Assembly (NCBI RefSeq): GCF_000519205.1
Contig: NZ_JAFB01000048.1
Location: 1-57,802 of the forward strand
Reading direction: 5' to 3'
From: Amycolatopsis taiwanensis DSM 45107
GTDB lineage: Bacteria; Actinomycetota; Actinomycetes; Mycobacteriales; Pseudonocardiaceae
DNA: 57,802 nucleotides
The position numbers and the translations under genes were made by a program. Under the pieces are notes generated by a model. The model was not told the DNA's origin, did not search any database, and worked only from the letters and a program-made list of their open reading frames with translations. This document shows, piece by piece, positions 25,878 to 35,335 of the stretch; position 1 is the stretch's first letter; every line of letters starts with the position of its first letter.

Positions 25878-26621
25878 TCATATTCCGTGAAGACTTGCCG
25901 TGACGTCCGCCACCGCCGCGGCGAACCGGCTTGCCGGTACGGTCGCGGCCACCCGCGTGGCGGTCGGCATGTCATCCACGTCGGATAGCGTCGTCGCCAG
26001 CGTGACTGCTAGACCCTCGCGCCGGAGCGCTTCACAGGTGCGCCTTCCGGTGTCCGCCCGCGACATCGCCACATCCCCCAACACCTCAGCATGCCGGGGA
26101 TCACGCAAGCCCAGCGCCCACCAACCGCCGTCGGATGCCGGGCCGAGCACCGCCTCAGCGCACGTGGACCCCCAACCAGGAAACGGATTCCTCGCCGCGT
26201 GGGGTGCCGGACGCGCCAACGGCCCAGCGGTTTCGGCGAGCAACTCGGGGGTGACCTGCGGAGTGTCCATGCCGATCTGCAACACCGGAAGCCCAGGCCA
26301 GCACAGTGCGGCGTCCGCATGGGCATGGACGAGTCGCTCGGCGAAATCCGCACCACGTTGGGTGATGATCCTCGTTGAGGCCAACATCCCACGTAGCTCG
26401 CCGTCTCGTGGGGCTCGGGAAAGGTGCCCGGTCATCGCGACCACCGGGGCCGCCCTCGGGGTCTGCAGCACCGTCGTCAACGTATCCAACAGAGCCGCCG
26501 CGGCGATGCCGGCGGCCTGCTCCGGCGTGGCCGGCGGGCACAACCGGGTCTTCGCCTGTCCGGGCACCGGGGCCTTGGCGACCACCAGCAGGCAGAATCG
26601 TGCCGTTGAGAATGCGGTCAT
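25878..26621 (-). CDS. DUF2064/TIGR04282 glycosyltransferase-like protein
   Basis: A 247-residue protein of the nucleotide-diphospho-sugar transferase fold. Family marks are VVAKAPVPGQAKTRLCPP (nucleotide-binding loop), QRGADFAERLVHAHAD, IGMDTPQVTPELL (the DxP metal region), and LGPASDGGWWALGLRDP followed by DVDDMPTA. ATG 26619-26621 overlaps the stop of the upstream glycosyltransferase (ATGA), so they are coupled. Members of TIGR04282 often sit beside GT2 enzymes and epimerases in glycan or arsenosugar-like clusters, as here. The substrate cannot be told. Confidence 0.75.
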   Translation of the reverse strand: MTAFSTARFCLLVVAKAPVPGQAKTRLCPPATPEQAAGIAAAALLDTLTTVLQTPRAAPVVAMTGHLSRAPRDGELRGMLASTRIITQRGADFAERLVHAHADAALCWPGLPVLQIGMDTPQVTPELLAETAGPLARPAPHAARNPFPGWGSTCAEAVLGPASDGGWWALGLRDPRHAEVLGDVAMSRADTGRRTCEALRREGLAVTLATTLSDVDDMPTATRVAATVPASRFAAAVADVTASLHGI

Positions 26622-27340
26622 GGCCGCTTGCCTGCCGTGACCTTGGTGTCGCCACCGACTCGCCGCCACACCGCTGCCATGTCCCGGATCGCGCGGGCCG
26701 TGCCACGCACCGAACCGGACACCTTCGATGTGGTGCCCTTCGCCCTACGCCGGTAGCTGACGTCGAGTTCGATCACCCGCCAGTTCGCCGCAGCCGCCCG
26801 GACCAGCAGTTCCAGCGGATAGCCGAAGCCGCGGTCGGTGATCCCGAGGTCCAGCAGTTCGGCGCGGCGAAACGCCCGGACCGGTCCGATGTCGTGCACC
26901 GGCAGCCCCCCGTGGCGCAGCAGCGCGGCCAGCACCGCGTTACCGGCCCGGCCATGCCACGGCCAGGCGTCGCGGCTGACCGGCAGGCGCCGCCCCACCA
27001 CCAGGTCAGCCGAGCCGAGACGAACCGGCTCGACCACCCGAGGCAGCTCCGCCGGGTCCAGCGAGCCGTCCGCGTCCAGCACACAGACCACGTCGGTGCT
27101 GGCCGCTTCGATGCCAGTGTGCACGGCCGCCCCGTATCCGCGTCGGGTCTCGTGCACGACGCGGGCGCCATGCGCAGTGGCGATCTCCGGTGAACCGTCC
27201 CGCGAGCCATTGTCCACCACGACGGGCCGAAACCCGTCGGGCAGCGCCTCAAGCACGCTGGGTAGCGCCGCAGCCTCGTCAAGGCACGGTAGTACCACAT
27301 CGACTACACACTCTGTCGCGGTATACGAATCAGCGGCCAT
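26618..27340 (-). CDS. Family 2 glycosyltransferase
   Basis: A 240-residue GT-A enzyme similar to dolichyl-phosphate mannose synthase-type transferases. It reads VVLPCLDEAAALPSVLEALP, VVDNGSRDGS, YGAAVHTGIEAA, VLDADGSLDP (the DxD metal site), VGRRLP and FGYPLELLVRAA, with YRRRAKGTTSKVSG near the end. ATG 27338-27340 is preferred, with GGAG upstream; the open frame continues to 27391. It is coupled to the DUF2064 gene and divergent from the membrane protein at 27525. It likely moves a sugar from a nucleotide donor to a lipid or glycan acceptor at the membrane. Confidence 0.8.
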   Translation of the reverse strand: MAADSYTATECVVDVVLPCLDEAAALPSVLEALPDGFRPVVVDNGSRDGSPEIATAHGARVVHETRRGYGAAVHTGIEAASTDVVCVLDADGSLDPAELPRVVEPVRLGSADLVVGRRLPVSRDAWPWHGRAGNAVLAALLRHGGLPVHDIGPVRAFRRAELLDLGITDRGFGYPLELLVRAAAANWRVIELDVSYRRRAKGTTSKVSGSVRGTARAIRDMAAVWRRVGGDTKVTAGKRP

Positions 27341-27524
27341 GCCGCCATTCACTCCGGATTGTCTACTGTCCATCGAAATCACGCTCAGCACCGAAACGGC
27401 GGTCGGAAACGCCTGAGTCCCTTACCACAGTGTGACGGCATACTGATATCAAGGAAGCCTAGCGGATCGTCCGGCCGCTCATCGAAACGGCCGGGTACGC
27501 ATTACGGTCAGAAAGTGACAGTGT

Positions 27525-28916
27525 GTGCGGCGGGAATCGGCAGACGGCGGCCCGGATGCGATTGGCGAACGACGCGAACGCGGTAGTGTACTCGCCGACC
27601 TCGGGGCCGGCGCGGTAGCGCTTCTGTTGGTTGCGGCCGCCGGCATTGTGATCACATGGCTGCACTGGTATCCCGTATGGAGGATCTACGCGTTCGCGCC
27701 GCCGCTGTACGGCGCTTGGCTGCCGCATGTCGGCTGGGGAACTCCGGTGGCCACCGTGCTGGCGGTCGCTGTGCTGGCACGCGGCCCCGAGTTGGCGCGG
27801 CGGCTGGCGTGGAGGCGGCTGTGCGTGCTGGCCTATCTGGCTACCGTGGCCTGGACACTGGCCTTGGCGATGATCGACGGCTGGCAGGGCTTGGCCAGCC
27901 GGCTGGCCGTGTCGACGGAGTACCTGCACGACGTGCCACGAGTCACCAACATCACCGCCATGCTGCACGCCTTTACCAGCCACATCATCGCTGGTCAGCC
28001 GGATTCCTGGACTGTGCAGGTGTCCGGCCACCCGCCGGGTGCGTTCCTGGTGTTCGTGTGGCTGGACCGGATCGGCCTCGGCGGTGGCGGGCCGGCCGCG
28101 TTGGCCTGTGCGCTTGTCGGCTGCCTCGCCGCGGTAGCGGTCCCAGCGACGATCAGGACACTCGGCGACGAACAGACCGCACGGGCCGCAGCGCCCTTCG
28201 CGGTGTTGTTTCCTGGGGCCGTGTGGGTCGGGGCGTCCGCCGACGGCCTGTTCACCGGGGTGACCTCGGTCGGTGTGTTGCTGGTGGCACACGGTGCCAC
28301 CCGCCTGCGCGGTTCCCTCCGCTGGTCGCGCGCGATCGGCGGGCCAGCGATGAGTGTGGCCGGTGGCGCGCTACTCGGCTTCGGCCTGTTTCTGTCCTAC
28401 GGCCTGGTGTTGATGGCGCCGATCGCGGCGGCGGCGTGCTGGGCGGCGCGCAGCTGGCGGGCCCCGGTGTGTGCGGCGCTCGGTGCCGCCGCCGTGGCCG
28501 GCGCCTTCGCCGCGGCTGGATTCTGGTGGCTGGACGGGTATCACCTGGTTGTACGGCGCTACTACCAGGACGTCGGATTCACCCGCCCCTACAACTACTG
28601 GGTATGGGCGAACCTGGCCAGCCTCGTGTTGGCGGCTGGCCCGGCAGCGGCGCCTGGCCTGCGCCGGGCCGTGCTGGTCATGCCGCGTCGCACGGGCGGC
28701 CCCGTGGTAGCGCTGGTAATCGGCGCCGCCATCGCCATGGCCGTGGCCGACCTGTCCGGCTTGGCCAAAGCGGAAGTGGAGCGAATTTGGCTACCGTTCG
28801 CGGCATGGCTGACCTCGGCCGCCGCGCTGCTACCCGCGGCGTCCCGTCGGTGGTGGCTACTCGGCCAGGCGCTGACCGCACTCGCCGTACACCACCTGGT
28901 CCTGGCCCCTTGGTGA
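27525..28916 (+). CDS. Polytopic membrane protein, possible GT-C-type transferase
   Basis: A 463-residue protein with about ten to twelve hydrophobic spans (VALLLVAAAGIVITWLHWYPV, PVATVLAVAVLARG, PAALACALVGCLAAVAVPA, MSVAGGALLGFGLFLSYGLVLM, AALGAAAVAGAFAAAGFWWL). A periplasmic loop near the N-terminus carries STEYLHDVPRVTNITAM and HPPGAFLVFVWLDR, resembling GT-C mannosyltransferase-like proteins. GTG 27525 is one of several nearby GTGs and its ribosome site is weak. It is transcribed away from the GT2 gene, from a shared 180-bp region. Lipid-linked sugar transfer is a guess from topology and neighbours. Confidence 0.65.
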   Translation: MRRESADGGPDAIGERRERGSVLADLGAGAVALLLVAAAGIVITWLHWYPVWRIYAFAPPLYGAWLPHVGWGTPVATVLAVAVLARGPELARRLAWRRLCVLAYLATVAWTLALAMIDGWQGLASRLAVSTEYLHDVPRVTNITAMLHAFTSHIIAGQPDSWTVQVSGHPPGAFLVFVWLDRIGLGGGGPAALACALVGCLAAVAVPATIRTLGDEQTARAAAPFAVLFPGAVWVGASADGLFTGVTSVGVLLVAHGATRLRGSLRWSRAIGGPAMSVAGGALLGFGLFLSYGLVLMAPIAAAACWAARSWRAPVCAALGAAAVAGAFAAAGFWWLDGYHLVVRRYYQDVGFTRPYNYWVWANLASLVLAAGPAAAPGLRRAVLVMPRRTGGPVVALVIGAAIAMAVADLSGLAKAEVERIWLPFAAWLTSAAALLPAASRRWWLLGQALTALAVHHLVLAPW

Positions 28917-28997
28917 GGCCGACGCGGGGCGCGAGGTATTGACATCATGCTGCGTCGTCGAACCCAGCCAGCGCGACGTGTCGCAAGGACGGACGGT

Positions 28998-30062
28998 TCA
29001 CCTGAGGGCGGCCGACTCGCGTAGCGGGTCAGTGGCGAACGCGGCGATCCCCTCGGCGAACCCCACGGTGGCGGCGAAGCCGAGCAGGCGCCGAGCCCTG
29101 GCCGGGTCCGCAACGATATGCCGGACATCCGTCGACCGGGCCCCGCCGACAATCTCCGGGGCAGGGCCACCACATGCCTTAGCCAACTCGGCGGCCAACT
29201 CACCGACCGTGTGCGGCTCACCGGAACAGACATTCACCGGGACCAGCCAGCCCTGCGACGGCGGGTTCACCACGGCCAGGGCGTTGGCCCGCGCGACGTC
29301 CGTGACGTGCACGAAATCGCGCCGTTGCCGGCCGTCCTCCAGCACCGTGGGCGCCACACCGCGCTGCAAGGCCGATCGGAACAGCGAGGCCACCCCGGCA
29401 TACGGGGTATCACGTGGCATCCTGCGCCCGTAGACGTTGTGATAGCGCAGCGCCCAGACCGTGCCACCTGTCTGCCTGGCCCACCCCTCCGCGAAGTGCT
29501 CCCCAGCGACCTTGCTTGCCGCGTAGCTGCTGCGCGGGTCCAGGGGCGCGTCCTCGGGCACCGGCAGCGGCTCCAGCGGGACGGCACACACCGGACACAG
29601 CGGCTCGAAACGGCCGGCATCCAGATCGGCTTGACGTCGTGGGCCCGGTCGCACCACGCCATGGGCGGCGCACTCGTAGTGGCCCTCACCGTAGACGACC
29701 ATCGATGAAGCAAGAACGAGCCGGCGCACCTTTGCCGCATACATCGCGGCCAACAGCACCGCCGTGCCGTACACGTTGTGCGCGGCATAGACGGGAGCGT
29801 CGGCAGGGTCCACGCCATGCCCCACCACGGCGGCTTGGTGACACACCACGTCGACACCGGACAACACACGGCCAAGCAAGTCTGCGTCACGAAGGTCACC
29901 GGTCACCAGTTCGTGTCCGGCCAACCACTGACCCGGGCCGCTGTCGCCATGCGCCTGCGGCAGGAAATTATCGATTCCTATGACCTCATGGCCCGCGCTG
30001 GCCAGCGCATCCGCAACGTGTGAACCAATGAATCCGGCCATTCCGGTGACCAGTACCCGCAT
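28998..30062 (-). CDS. NAD-dependent epimerase/dehydratase (extended SDR)
   Basis: A 354-residue sugar-nucleotide epimerase-type enzyme. Start MRVLVTGMAGFIGSHVADAL contains the NAD-binding GxxGxxG; the frame extends three codons further up to 30071. The active-site signature is SSYAASKVAGE (YxxxK), with LVLASSMVVYGEG upstream (catalytic Ser/Thr region) and ALRYHNVYG downstream. It has an insert with two CxxC-like pairs (CAAHG...CPVCAVPLEP), found in some actinobacterial members and possibly binding zinc. It converges with the membrane protein gene and probably supplies sugar for the glycosyltransferases beside it. Confidence 0.8.
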   Translation of the reverse strand: MRVLVTGMAGFIGSHVADALASAGHEVIGIDNFLPQAHGDSGPGQWLAGHELVTGDLRDADLLGRVLSGVDVVCHQAAVVGHGVDPADAPVYAAHNVYGTAVLLAAMYAAKVRRLVLASSMVVYGEGHYECAAHGVVRPGPRRQADLDAGRFEPLCPVCAVPLEPLPVPEDAPLDPRSSYAASKVAGEHFAEGWARQTGGTVWALRYHNVYGRRMPRDTPYAGVASLFRSALQRGVAPTVLEDGRQRRDFVHVTDVARANALAVVNPPSQGWLVPVNVCSGEPHTVGELAAELAKACGGPAPEIVGGARSTDVRHIVADPARARRLLGFAATVGFAEGIAAFATDPLRESAALR

Positions 30063-30268
30063 AGGCCTCACGCTAGCGTCCAGCTGTCAGCGCGACCATA
30101 CGGTCTGCCACCCTGTGGCGGCCGACGCCTCGTCGGGATCACGCCTCACGTAAGCAACCTTGCTCACGTCTGACCTTGGCCCTGTTAGCCGGACACATTG
30201 GCGTTGCCCCCTGCTGGCGGACTCGGGTGTGTGGAGTCGATGGCTTCTGGTCTGGAAGGCTGTCGATC

Positions 30269-30565
30269 ATGCCAAAGGCTTATCCTGGCGAGTTTCGTGC
30301 TCGGGCGGTCGCTCTGGTCCGAGCTGGCAAGCCAGCGCGTCAGGTGGCACACGAGCTAGGGATCAGTGAGTCGTGCCTGCACAATTGGCTCAAGCAGGAC
30401 CGCATCGACCGTGGTGAACGTCCTGGACTGAGTAGCCGCGAACATGCCGAACTCGCGGCGGCGAAGCGGCGGATCCGCCAGCTGGAGACCGAGCTGGAGG
30501 TCCTGCGTGAGGCGTCGAAGATCTACGAGGAGCTGAAAGGCGACCCAAAAGGGCGTTCCCGGTAG
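30269..30565 (+). CDS. IS3-family transposase OrfA
   Basis: A 98-residue helix-turn-helix and leucine-zipper protein (MPKAYPGEFRARAVALVRAG, VAHELGISESCLHNWLKQD, then RRIRQLETELEVLREASKIY). It binds the element ends and is normally joined to OrfB by -1 frameshifting. Its stop overlaps the first bases of orfB at 30565. ATG 30269 is the start of similarity; the frame extends further upstream. Confidence 0.75.
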   Translation: MPKAYPGEFRARAVALVRAGKPARQVAHELGISESCLHNWLKQDRIDRGERPGLSSREHAELAAAKRRIRQLETELEVLREASKIYEELKGDPKGRSR

Positions 30566-31302
30566 TGGCCCGGCTGCTCGAGCGGGGGCTACCGGTCAAG
30601 CTGGCCTGTCGCCTGCTGGAGGTCAGCCATTCCGGGTTCTACGAGTGGCGATCCCGGCCGGCCTCGCCCGCGGCGCTGCGTAGGGAATGGCTGACCGGGG
30701 TGATCACAGAGATCCATGCCCGATCTCGTGGTACCTACGGCGCACCGCGGGTGCATGCCGAACTGCGGCTGGGGATGGGCATCATGGTCAGCCGTAAAAC
30801 GGTTGCCAAACTCATGCGGGCGGCCGGGCTGGCCGGGATTCCGCGCCGCCAGACCCGCAAGAACCGCTGCGCCGTGTTGGATGCCTTCAGCCGCAAGATC
30901 GTGGGCTGGTCCATCGACAACAGCCAGAACACCACCCTCGTCGTCAATGCCCTCGATATGGCTGTCGACAACCGCAATCCCAAACCTGGCGCCGTATTTC
31001 ACTCCGATCACGGCGTCCAGTTCACCTCCTGGACGTTCACTAACCGCGTCAAGGAAGCCGGACTGATGCCCTCGCTCGGGACCGTTGGCGACGGCTACGA
31101 CAACGCGATGATGGAGTCGTTCTGGTCGAAGATGCAGACCGAACTCCTCGATCGAAAGAAGTGGAAAACCCGCACCGAACTGGCCAACGAAATATTTCAA
31201 TACCTCGAGATCTTCCACAACCGGCAACGCCGACACTCCAAGCTCGGCTACCTCACGCCGGTCGAGTATGAAAGACTCCACGAACTACAACAACCCGCCT
31301 GA
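30565..31302 (+). pseudogene. IS3-family transposase OrfB lacking the first catalytic Asp
   Basis: A 245-residue OrfB with the HTH_21 start (MARLLERGLPVKLACRLLEVS, RGTYGAPRVHAELR), then FHSDHGVQFTS (second Asp), NAMMESFWSKMQTELL (Glu) and RRHSKLGYLTPVEYE. Between RRQTRKNR and CAVLDAFSRKIVGW about 30 residues are missing. They normally contain the WVTDIT strand with the first Asp of the DDE triad. The reading frame is kept, but the protein should be catalytically dead, so the element can move only if another transposase acts on it. Confidence 0.75.
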
Positions 31303-31452
31303 GACTCCACACACCCGAGTCCGCCAGCAGGGGGCAACGCCAAGGTGTCCGGAATAGAGGGCCAAGCTCATCCCGCCGGCCGAGCTGAGGTGCCGGAAGG
31401 TTCTCGGACAGTGGCCCCAACGTAGGATTGGGGTTCACTGACGGGAGTTGTT

Positions 31453-31743
31453 GTGGCACGGAAGAATTCGCGGTATTCGCCCGAGTTTCGGGAAGCGGCG
31501 GCAAAGGAGGTGGTCGAGCGGTCTCGCACGATCGCTGAGGTAGCCCGCGAGTTGGGCGTAGTGGAGCAGACTCTGAATAATTGGGTGAAGAAATACCGCG
31601 AGAATCACCCATCCGATGAGCCGGAACTGTCAGTTCCGGAACGTGCCCGGTTGAAGGAATTGGAGCGCCGTGTTCGGGAGCTCGAGCTTGAGAACGAGTT
31701 CCTGGGAAAATCGGCGGCCTTCTTCGCGAAGAGGTTCCGGTGA
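31453..31743 (+). CDS. IS3-family transposase OrfA
   Basis: A 96-residue DNA-binding subunit: MARKNSRYSPEFREAAAKEV, a helix-turn-helix at TIAEVARELGVVEQTLNNWVK, then a leucine-zipper-like RLKELERRVRELELENEFLGK. The TGA overlaps the orfB GTG at 31740. Apparently intact. Confidence 0.8.
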   Translation: MARKNSRYSPEFREAAAKEVVERSRTIAEVARELGVVEQTLNNWVKKYRENHPSDEPELSVPERARLKELERRVRELELENEFLGKSAAFFAKRFR

Positions 31744-32623
31744 CCGGGAAGTACGCGTTCATCGAGTCCGAAGAAGGCAACTATCCGATCGCCCGGATGT
31801 GCCAGTGGGCGAAGGTGTCACGGTCGGGTTATTACAACTGGCGGGACCGGCCGCAATCGGCGACTGCGGCTCGGCGTGAAATTTTGGTGGCGCAGGTCAA
31901 GTTCGCTTTCGAGCATTCCGACGGCACGTATGGCTACCGGCGCATCCACGCTCAACTGGCGCGCTGGGACACGTGTGTGGATCCGGGGACAGTCCGGTCA
32001 ATCATGCGCGAACTGGGGCTGGTGGCGTGCCAGCCGCGCCGTTCCGGCCAGTCACGACCATCGCCGGCGACGCGGACGCACTGCCAGACCTCGTGGCCGG
32101 CGACTTCGGCGCTGACCGCCCGGGCGTAAAGCTGGTCGGCGATATCACCTATATCCGCACCGCGGAGGGCTGGCTTTATCTAGCGACCGTCCTGGACTGC
32201 TTCTCCAAGAAAGTCGCCGGATATGCGATGGCCGACCACCTACGGACCGAACTTGTGGTGGACGCTCTACGCATGGCGGCAGGCAACGTTAGTATCGTTG
32301 CAGACGTCACCGTGTTCCACTCCGATCGCGGTACTCAATACCTCTCCGCAGAGTTCGCGGCAGCAACCAGCGAATTGAAGATCATTCGCTCCGTCGGCCG
32401 CACAGGAATATGCTACGATAACGCGTGGGCAGAGTCATTCAACGGAACCCTCAAGAACGAGTGTGTCTATCGCACGCAATACCTGACCAGACAACACGCA
32501 CAACAGGACATAACCCGCTACATCGAGTTGCGATACAATCAGATTCGACTCCATTCGGCGCTTGGTTACCGAACACCCAATGAGGTAGAATCCGACTGGG
32601 CCGAACAGAATCAGGCAGCCTGA
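31740..32623 (+). pseudogene. IS3-family transposase OrfB, frameshifted
   Basis: The first part gives MCQWAKVSRSGYYNWRDRP and SDGTYGYRRIHAQLARWD to about 32040. After a one-base shift the rest follows in another frame: KLVGDITYIRTAEGWLYLATVLDCFSKKV (first Asp), TVFHSDRGTQYLS (second Asp), CYDNAWAESFNGTLKNE (Glu) and PNEVESDWAEQNQAA. All catalytic residues exist but not in one frame. A single indel or a programmed shift at an unusual site would explain it; an indel is more likely. Confidence 0.75.
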
Positions 32624-32664
32624 GAAACCAAAACTCACTGTCCGAAATCTTCCCGGCAGCTCAG

Positions 32665-32909
32665 TTGGCAACGGTTGACGCCTGTTGTGCGCGGTTGGAC
32701 ACACCAGGCCTGGGAGAGGCCGTTTCCGCGACCCCACAAGCCCGTTTAGTCAAAGACGACCAAGATCGTCTCCCAATTTTCTCCCAAACAGCCCTGTTGA
32801 TCTTAGTTCAGGCCACACAATGGACAGACAGGCAAGATCAAAAACGAATAGCAAAAAGGTCCGCCGACCTGGGCTTTCACCCAGAACCAGCGGACCCTTC
32901 CGACCGTCG
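32665..32909. other. Spacer with repeat motif and hairpin
   Basis: This follows the IS3 end. TCTCCCAATTTTCTCCCAAA (32769-32788) is the reverse complement of the motif near 966-994. At about 32860-32902, GGTCCGC...CCTGGG-ctttca-CCCAG...GCGGACC forms a two-part hairpin of the tRNA-terminator type. A long ORF runs through it, but its codons here follow the hairpin and are not convincing as protein. Confidence 0.45.
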
Positions 32910-33309
32910 GGTACCACCCGAGGCCGTGGCCGCGTGGAGTGAGCTGGCGGGCACCGTCCAGACGGAGCTCGCCCGCGTCGGTATCCCCGCATCGCTGGAG
33001 ACCGATGTGCCCGGTGACCCCTCGCCGGGGATCCGCATCAGTCTGGGTATCTCCGGGGCGGGATACGGGGTCTACCTCGACTGGCACGCACCACTCGAGG
33101 ACACGCGACCGTACCAAGAGGCCGTGCATGCGCAGAACAGATCCTCGGAGCTGAGGCTGTACCACATCACGGCCCGCGACATCATGCTGACCGCCGTGCT
33201 GGACGTGCTGGCCGCAGCCGGATTCCAGACGTTTATGGACTTCGGTCACCGCTACGAGCGTCACCGGCAGTTCTGGATTCTCAGCCCGCCGACCCACCCC
33301 ATCAGCTGA
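32910..33309 (+). CDS. Hypothetical protein, probably N-terminally truncated
   Basis: About 130 convincing residues (PPEAVAAWSELAGTVQTELAR, GISGAGYGVYLDWHAPLE, ITARDIMLTAVLDVLAAAGF) ending ILSPPTHPIS. The open frame begins at 32665, but its first 80 codons cross a hairpin and IS debris, so the true start is lost or lies near 32910. The protein looks soluble and alpha/beta. The family is unknown. Confidence 0.45.
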
Positions 33310-33348
33310 ACCGTCCGCCGCTGCGGCACGGCACTGCAGGTGAGCACG

Positions 33349-33902
33349 CTACTTCGCGAGGTTTGGTGAGTGCGGTCGTGTAGTCAACGCCCAGATGTTT
33401 GCCGACTCACGTGCCGGGACCAGATGAGGATTGTCGGCGGACTGCTGGGGGCGGCGAATCGAGCGAGGTTGTCGGGGTGTTCCAGTTGGGCCATCACCGC
33501 TTTGGACAAGGATCTCGGCGGACCGGTCACCAACCGGGGGTAGTCCTCGGGGAACAGGTCGACCTGGGCAGACAGGCGGGATTCCCAGCCGTGCTGGCGG
33601 GCCGCGCGCAGCAGCCCGGCGAGGTTGCTGAGCTGGCCGGTGCGGCCTTTCGGGTTGGGAAATCGTTCGGCCAGGTGCGCCAGATGGACCTCGATCAGCT
33701 CCCGGGTCAGCGCCTCGGGTCCGCGGTGGGAACTCGGCGTCCCAGCCGACGCCCTCGACCAGATCACCCAGGTAACCGACCGCGTCCAGCAGGAACCGGC
33801 TTCGACCAGGATCACCGGCTGCGCGAACTGCGGACGCAGCCGGGCCGCCAGGCTGGTGCCGGAGTCGGTGTCGCTGTCCGAAATCGGGTGCAGGCGGCTC
33901 AT
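33349..33902 (-). pseudogene. Second tyrosine recombinase of a Tn554-like pair, truncated and frameshifted
   Basis: It starts MSRLHPISDSDTDSGTSLAARL at 33902, overlapping the stop of the recombinase upstream by ATGA. After a double frame change around 33795 and 33730 the sequence reads LDAVGYLGDLVEGVGWDAEF, then ALTRELIEVHLAHLAERFPNPKG and LLRAARQHGWESRL. Only the N-terminal, core-binding part is left; the catalytic domain is missing. Paired overlapping recombinases are typical of Tn554-type transposons. Confidence 0.55.
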
Positions 33903-34980
33903 GCGATCGGCTCCGCCGTCGCCGACTCATCCAGGAACCCGGCTGCCGCCAGCGCGCGGCGGGCGTCCTCGACGCCCAGATGCGAGTAGGTGTCGACGGT
34001 GGTGCTGATGCTGGCATGCCCGTGCAGGTGCTGCACGACCTCGGCGGCGACACCGCGGCGCAGCAGCCCGGTGGCGTAGCTGTGCCGGAACAGGTGGGGC
34101 GAGAACGCAATTCCGGTCCGGTCCCGCAACCGGCGCACCAGTCGGTCGACGCTGGCATAGGACATCGGCTCCCCGATCGGAGAGCCCCAAAGGTTGACGA
34201 ACACGTAGTCGCAGTCCAGCAGCCCGTACTCCTCATGCAGGTAATCGCTATAGAGGCGGAACAATTCGGCGTCAGCGGGAACCTCCCGTGACCACGTTTT
34301 CGCCCGCGCCCGATTCACGTTCTCCCGGGGACGCACCACGACCAGCCTGCGACGGGCATCAAGGTCCTCATGCCGCAACCCCAACGCCTCACCGATCCGC
34401 AGCCCCGTGACCCTCAACAGACTCAGCAGGAACTTGTCCCGCAACCAGTCGCAGGCATCGATCAGCGCCGTCATCTCCGCCTGGATCAACTCCCGCGGCG
34501 GCCGCCGCTCCACCCGCAGTGAAATCGCGCGATGCCGCTCCGGCCGCGCTCCCAGGTGCGCCAGGAACGACTGCCACGACCCACCCCGCCGACCCGGCCG
34601 CCACCGCGTCAGCAACTCCCCGAGCGCGACACCGTGCCGCTGATGGAATTCGTAGAACGATGCCAATGCCGACAGCTTCCGATTCACCGTCGCCGCAGCG
34701 AGATTCGCCCTACCCACGGCAGCGTTGCCACTCGTCCGTCGCGGGCCTCGCCCGGCAACCGCAGCCAGGTCACGAACCGGCCCAGATCCTCCAACGAGAC
34801 CCGATCCCATTGCAAACCACGGCATTGCAGGAACTCGAAATAGTCCCGCAGATCATGTGCATAGGCGCGGACCGTGTTCGGGGACCGGTCGATCGCTGTC
34901 AGGTGCGCCAGGAACCGGTCCACCGGATCCACGACCAGACCGCTGGCCAGAACGGTCGCCCACTCCGTACTCGACGGCAT
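33899..34980 (-). pseudogene. Tyrosine recombinase, frameshifted near 34712
   Basis: The N-terminal SAM-like part (MPSSTEWATVLASG, DPVDRFLAHLTAIDRSPNTVRAYAHDLR) lies in one frame from 34980 to about 34712. The rest (RANLAAATVNRKLSALASFYEFH, LLSLLRVTGLRIGEALGLRHED, PHLFRHSYATGLLRRG, HGHASISTTVDTYSHLG) lies in another and holds the catalytic Arg, HxxR, His and Tyr. Combined length is about 360 residues, as in TnpA-type recombinases. The single shift separates the DNA-binding N-terminus from the catalytic part, so no full enzyme is made unless the shift is a sequencing error. Confidence 0.7.
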
Positions 34981-35335
34981 CACAACCCGCTGCACCCTCA
35001 ACTCTGATCGTGCCCAGCTCGATGTACGACCGTGATCCCTCGCTGCGCCAGGTGAACGGCCACACGAGCGCGAAGTACGGTCGCCTCTGCGTCGGCGGAC
35101 CGGGTCACCAGCTACACCGTCAACTTCCTACGGCCCCGCTGGCGGCCGCGAAGGCGATCACGGCGGTCGACGCCCGTGTCCTGTGGACTTACATGGCGGA
35201 CACCTGTGTGCGGGTCGAGTACGCGAGCGCCGCTCTCCGCTCGGCGTTCGGCCACACTGGGGCGGGATACGGGAGAACGGGGTGGCCAACGACCGGCCCG
35301 GAGATCATCCAGGTGTTGTGGCTGTGCGTGGAAGG
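34981..35335. other. Unassigned stretch
   Basis: No gene was recognised. Several overlapping frames are open because of high GC. A plus-strand run (VLWTYMADTCVRVEYASAALRS) looks protein-like but has no start and no known family, so it may be a fragment. Confidence 0.35.

Larger units (their letters stand above)
30189..31352 (+). mobile_element. IS3-family element with about 50-bp terminal repeats
   Basis: The left end CCGGACACATTGGCGTTGCC and the right end (reverse complement CCGGACACCTTGGCGTTGCC) begin inverted repeats that match over about 50 bases with one difference, through GGGTGTGTGGAGTC. This is long for IS3 elements. The element holds an orfA and an orfB. No clear target duplication is seen. 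Confidence 0.75.
31385..32664 (+). mobile_element. Second IS3-family element, about 1.28 kb
   Basis: The left end CTGAGGTGCCGGAAGGTTCTCGGACAGTG and the right end (reverse complement CTGAGCTGCCGGGAAGATTTCGGACAGTG) form imperfect inverted repeats. It contains orfA and a frameshifted orfB. The remnant at 5145-5395 belongs to the same group. Only 32 bp separate it from the preceding IS3 element. Confidence 0.75.
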
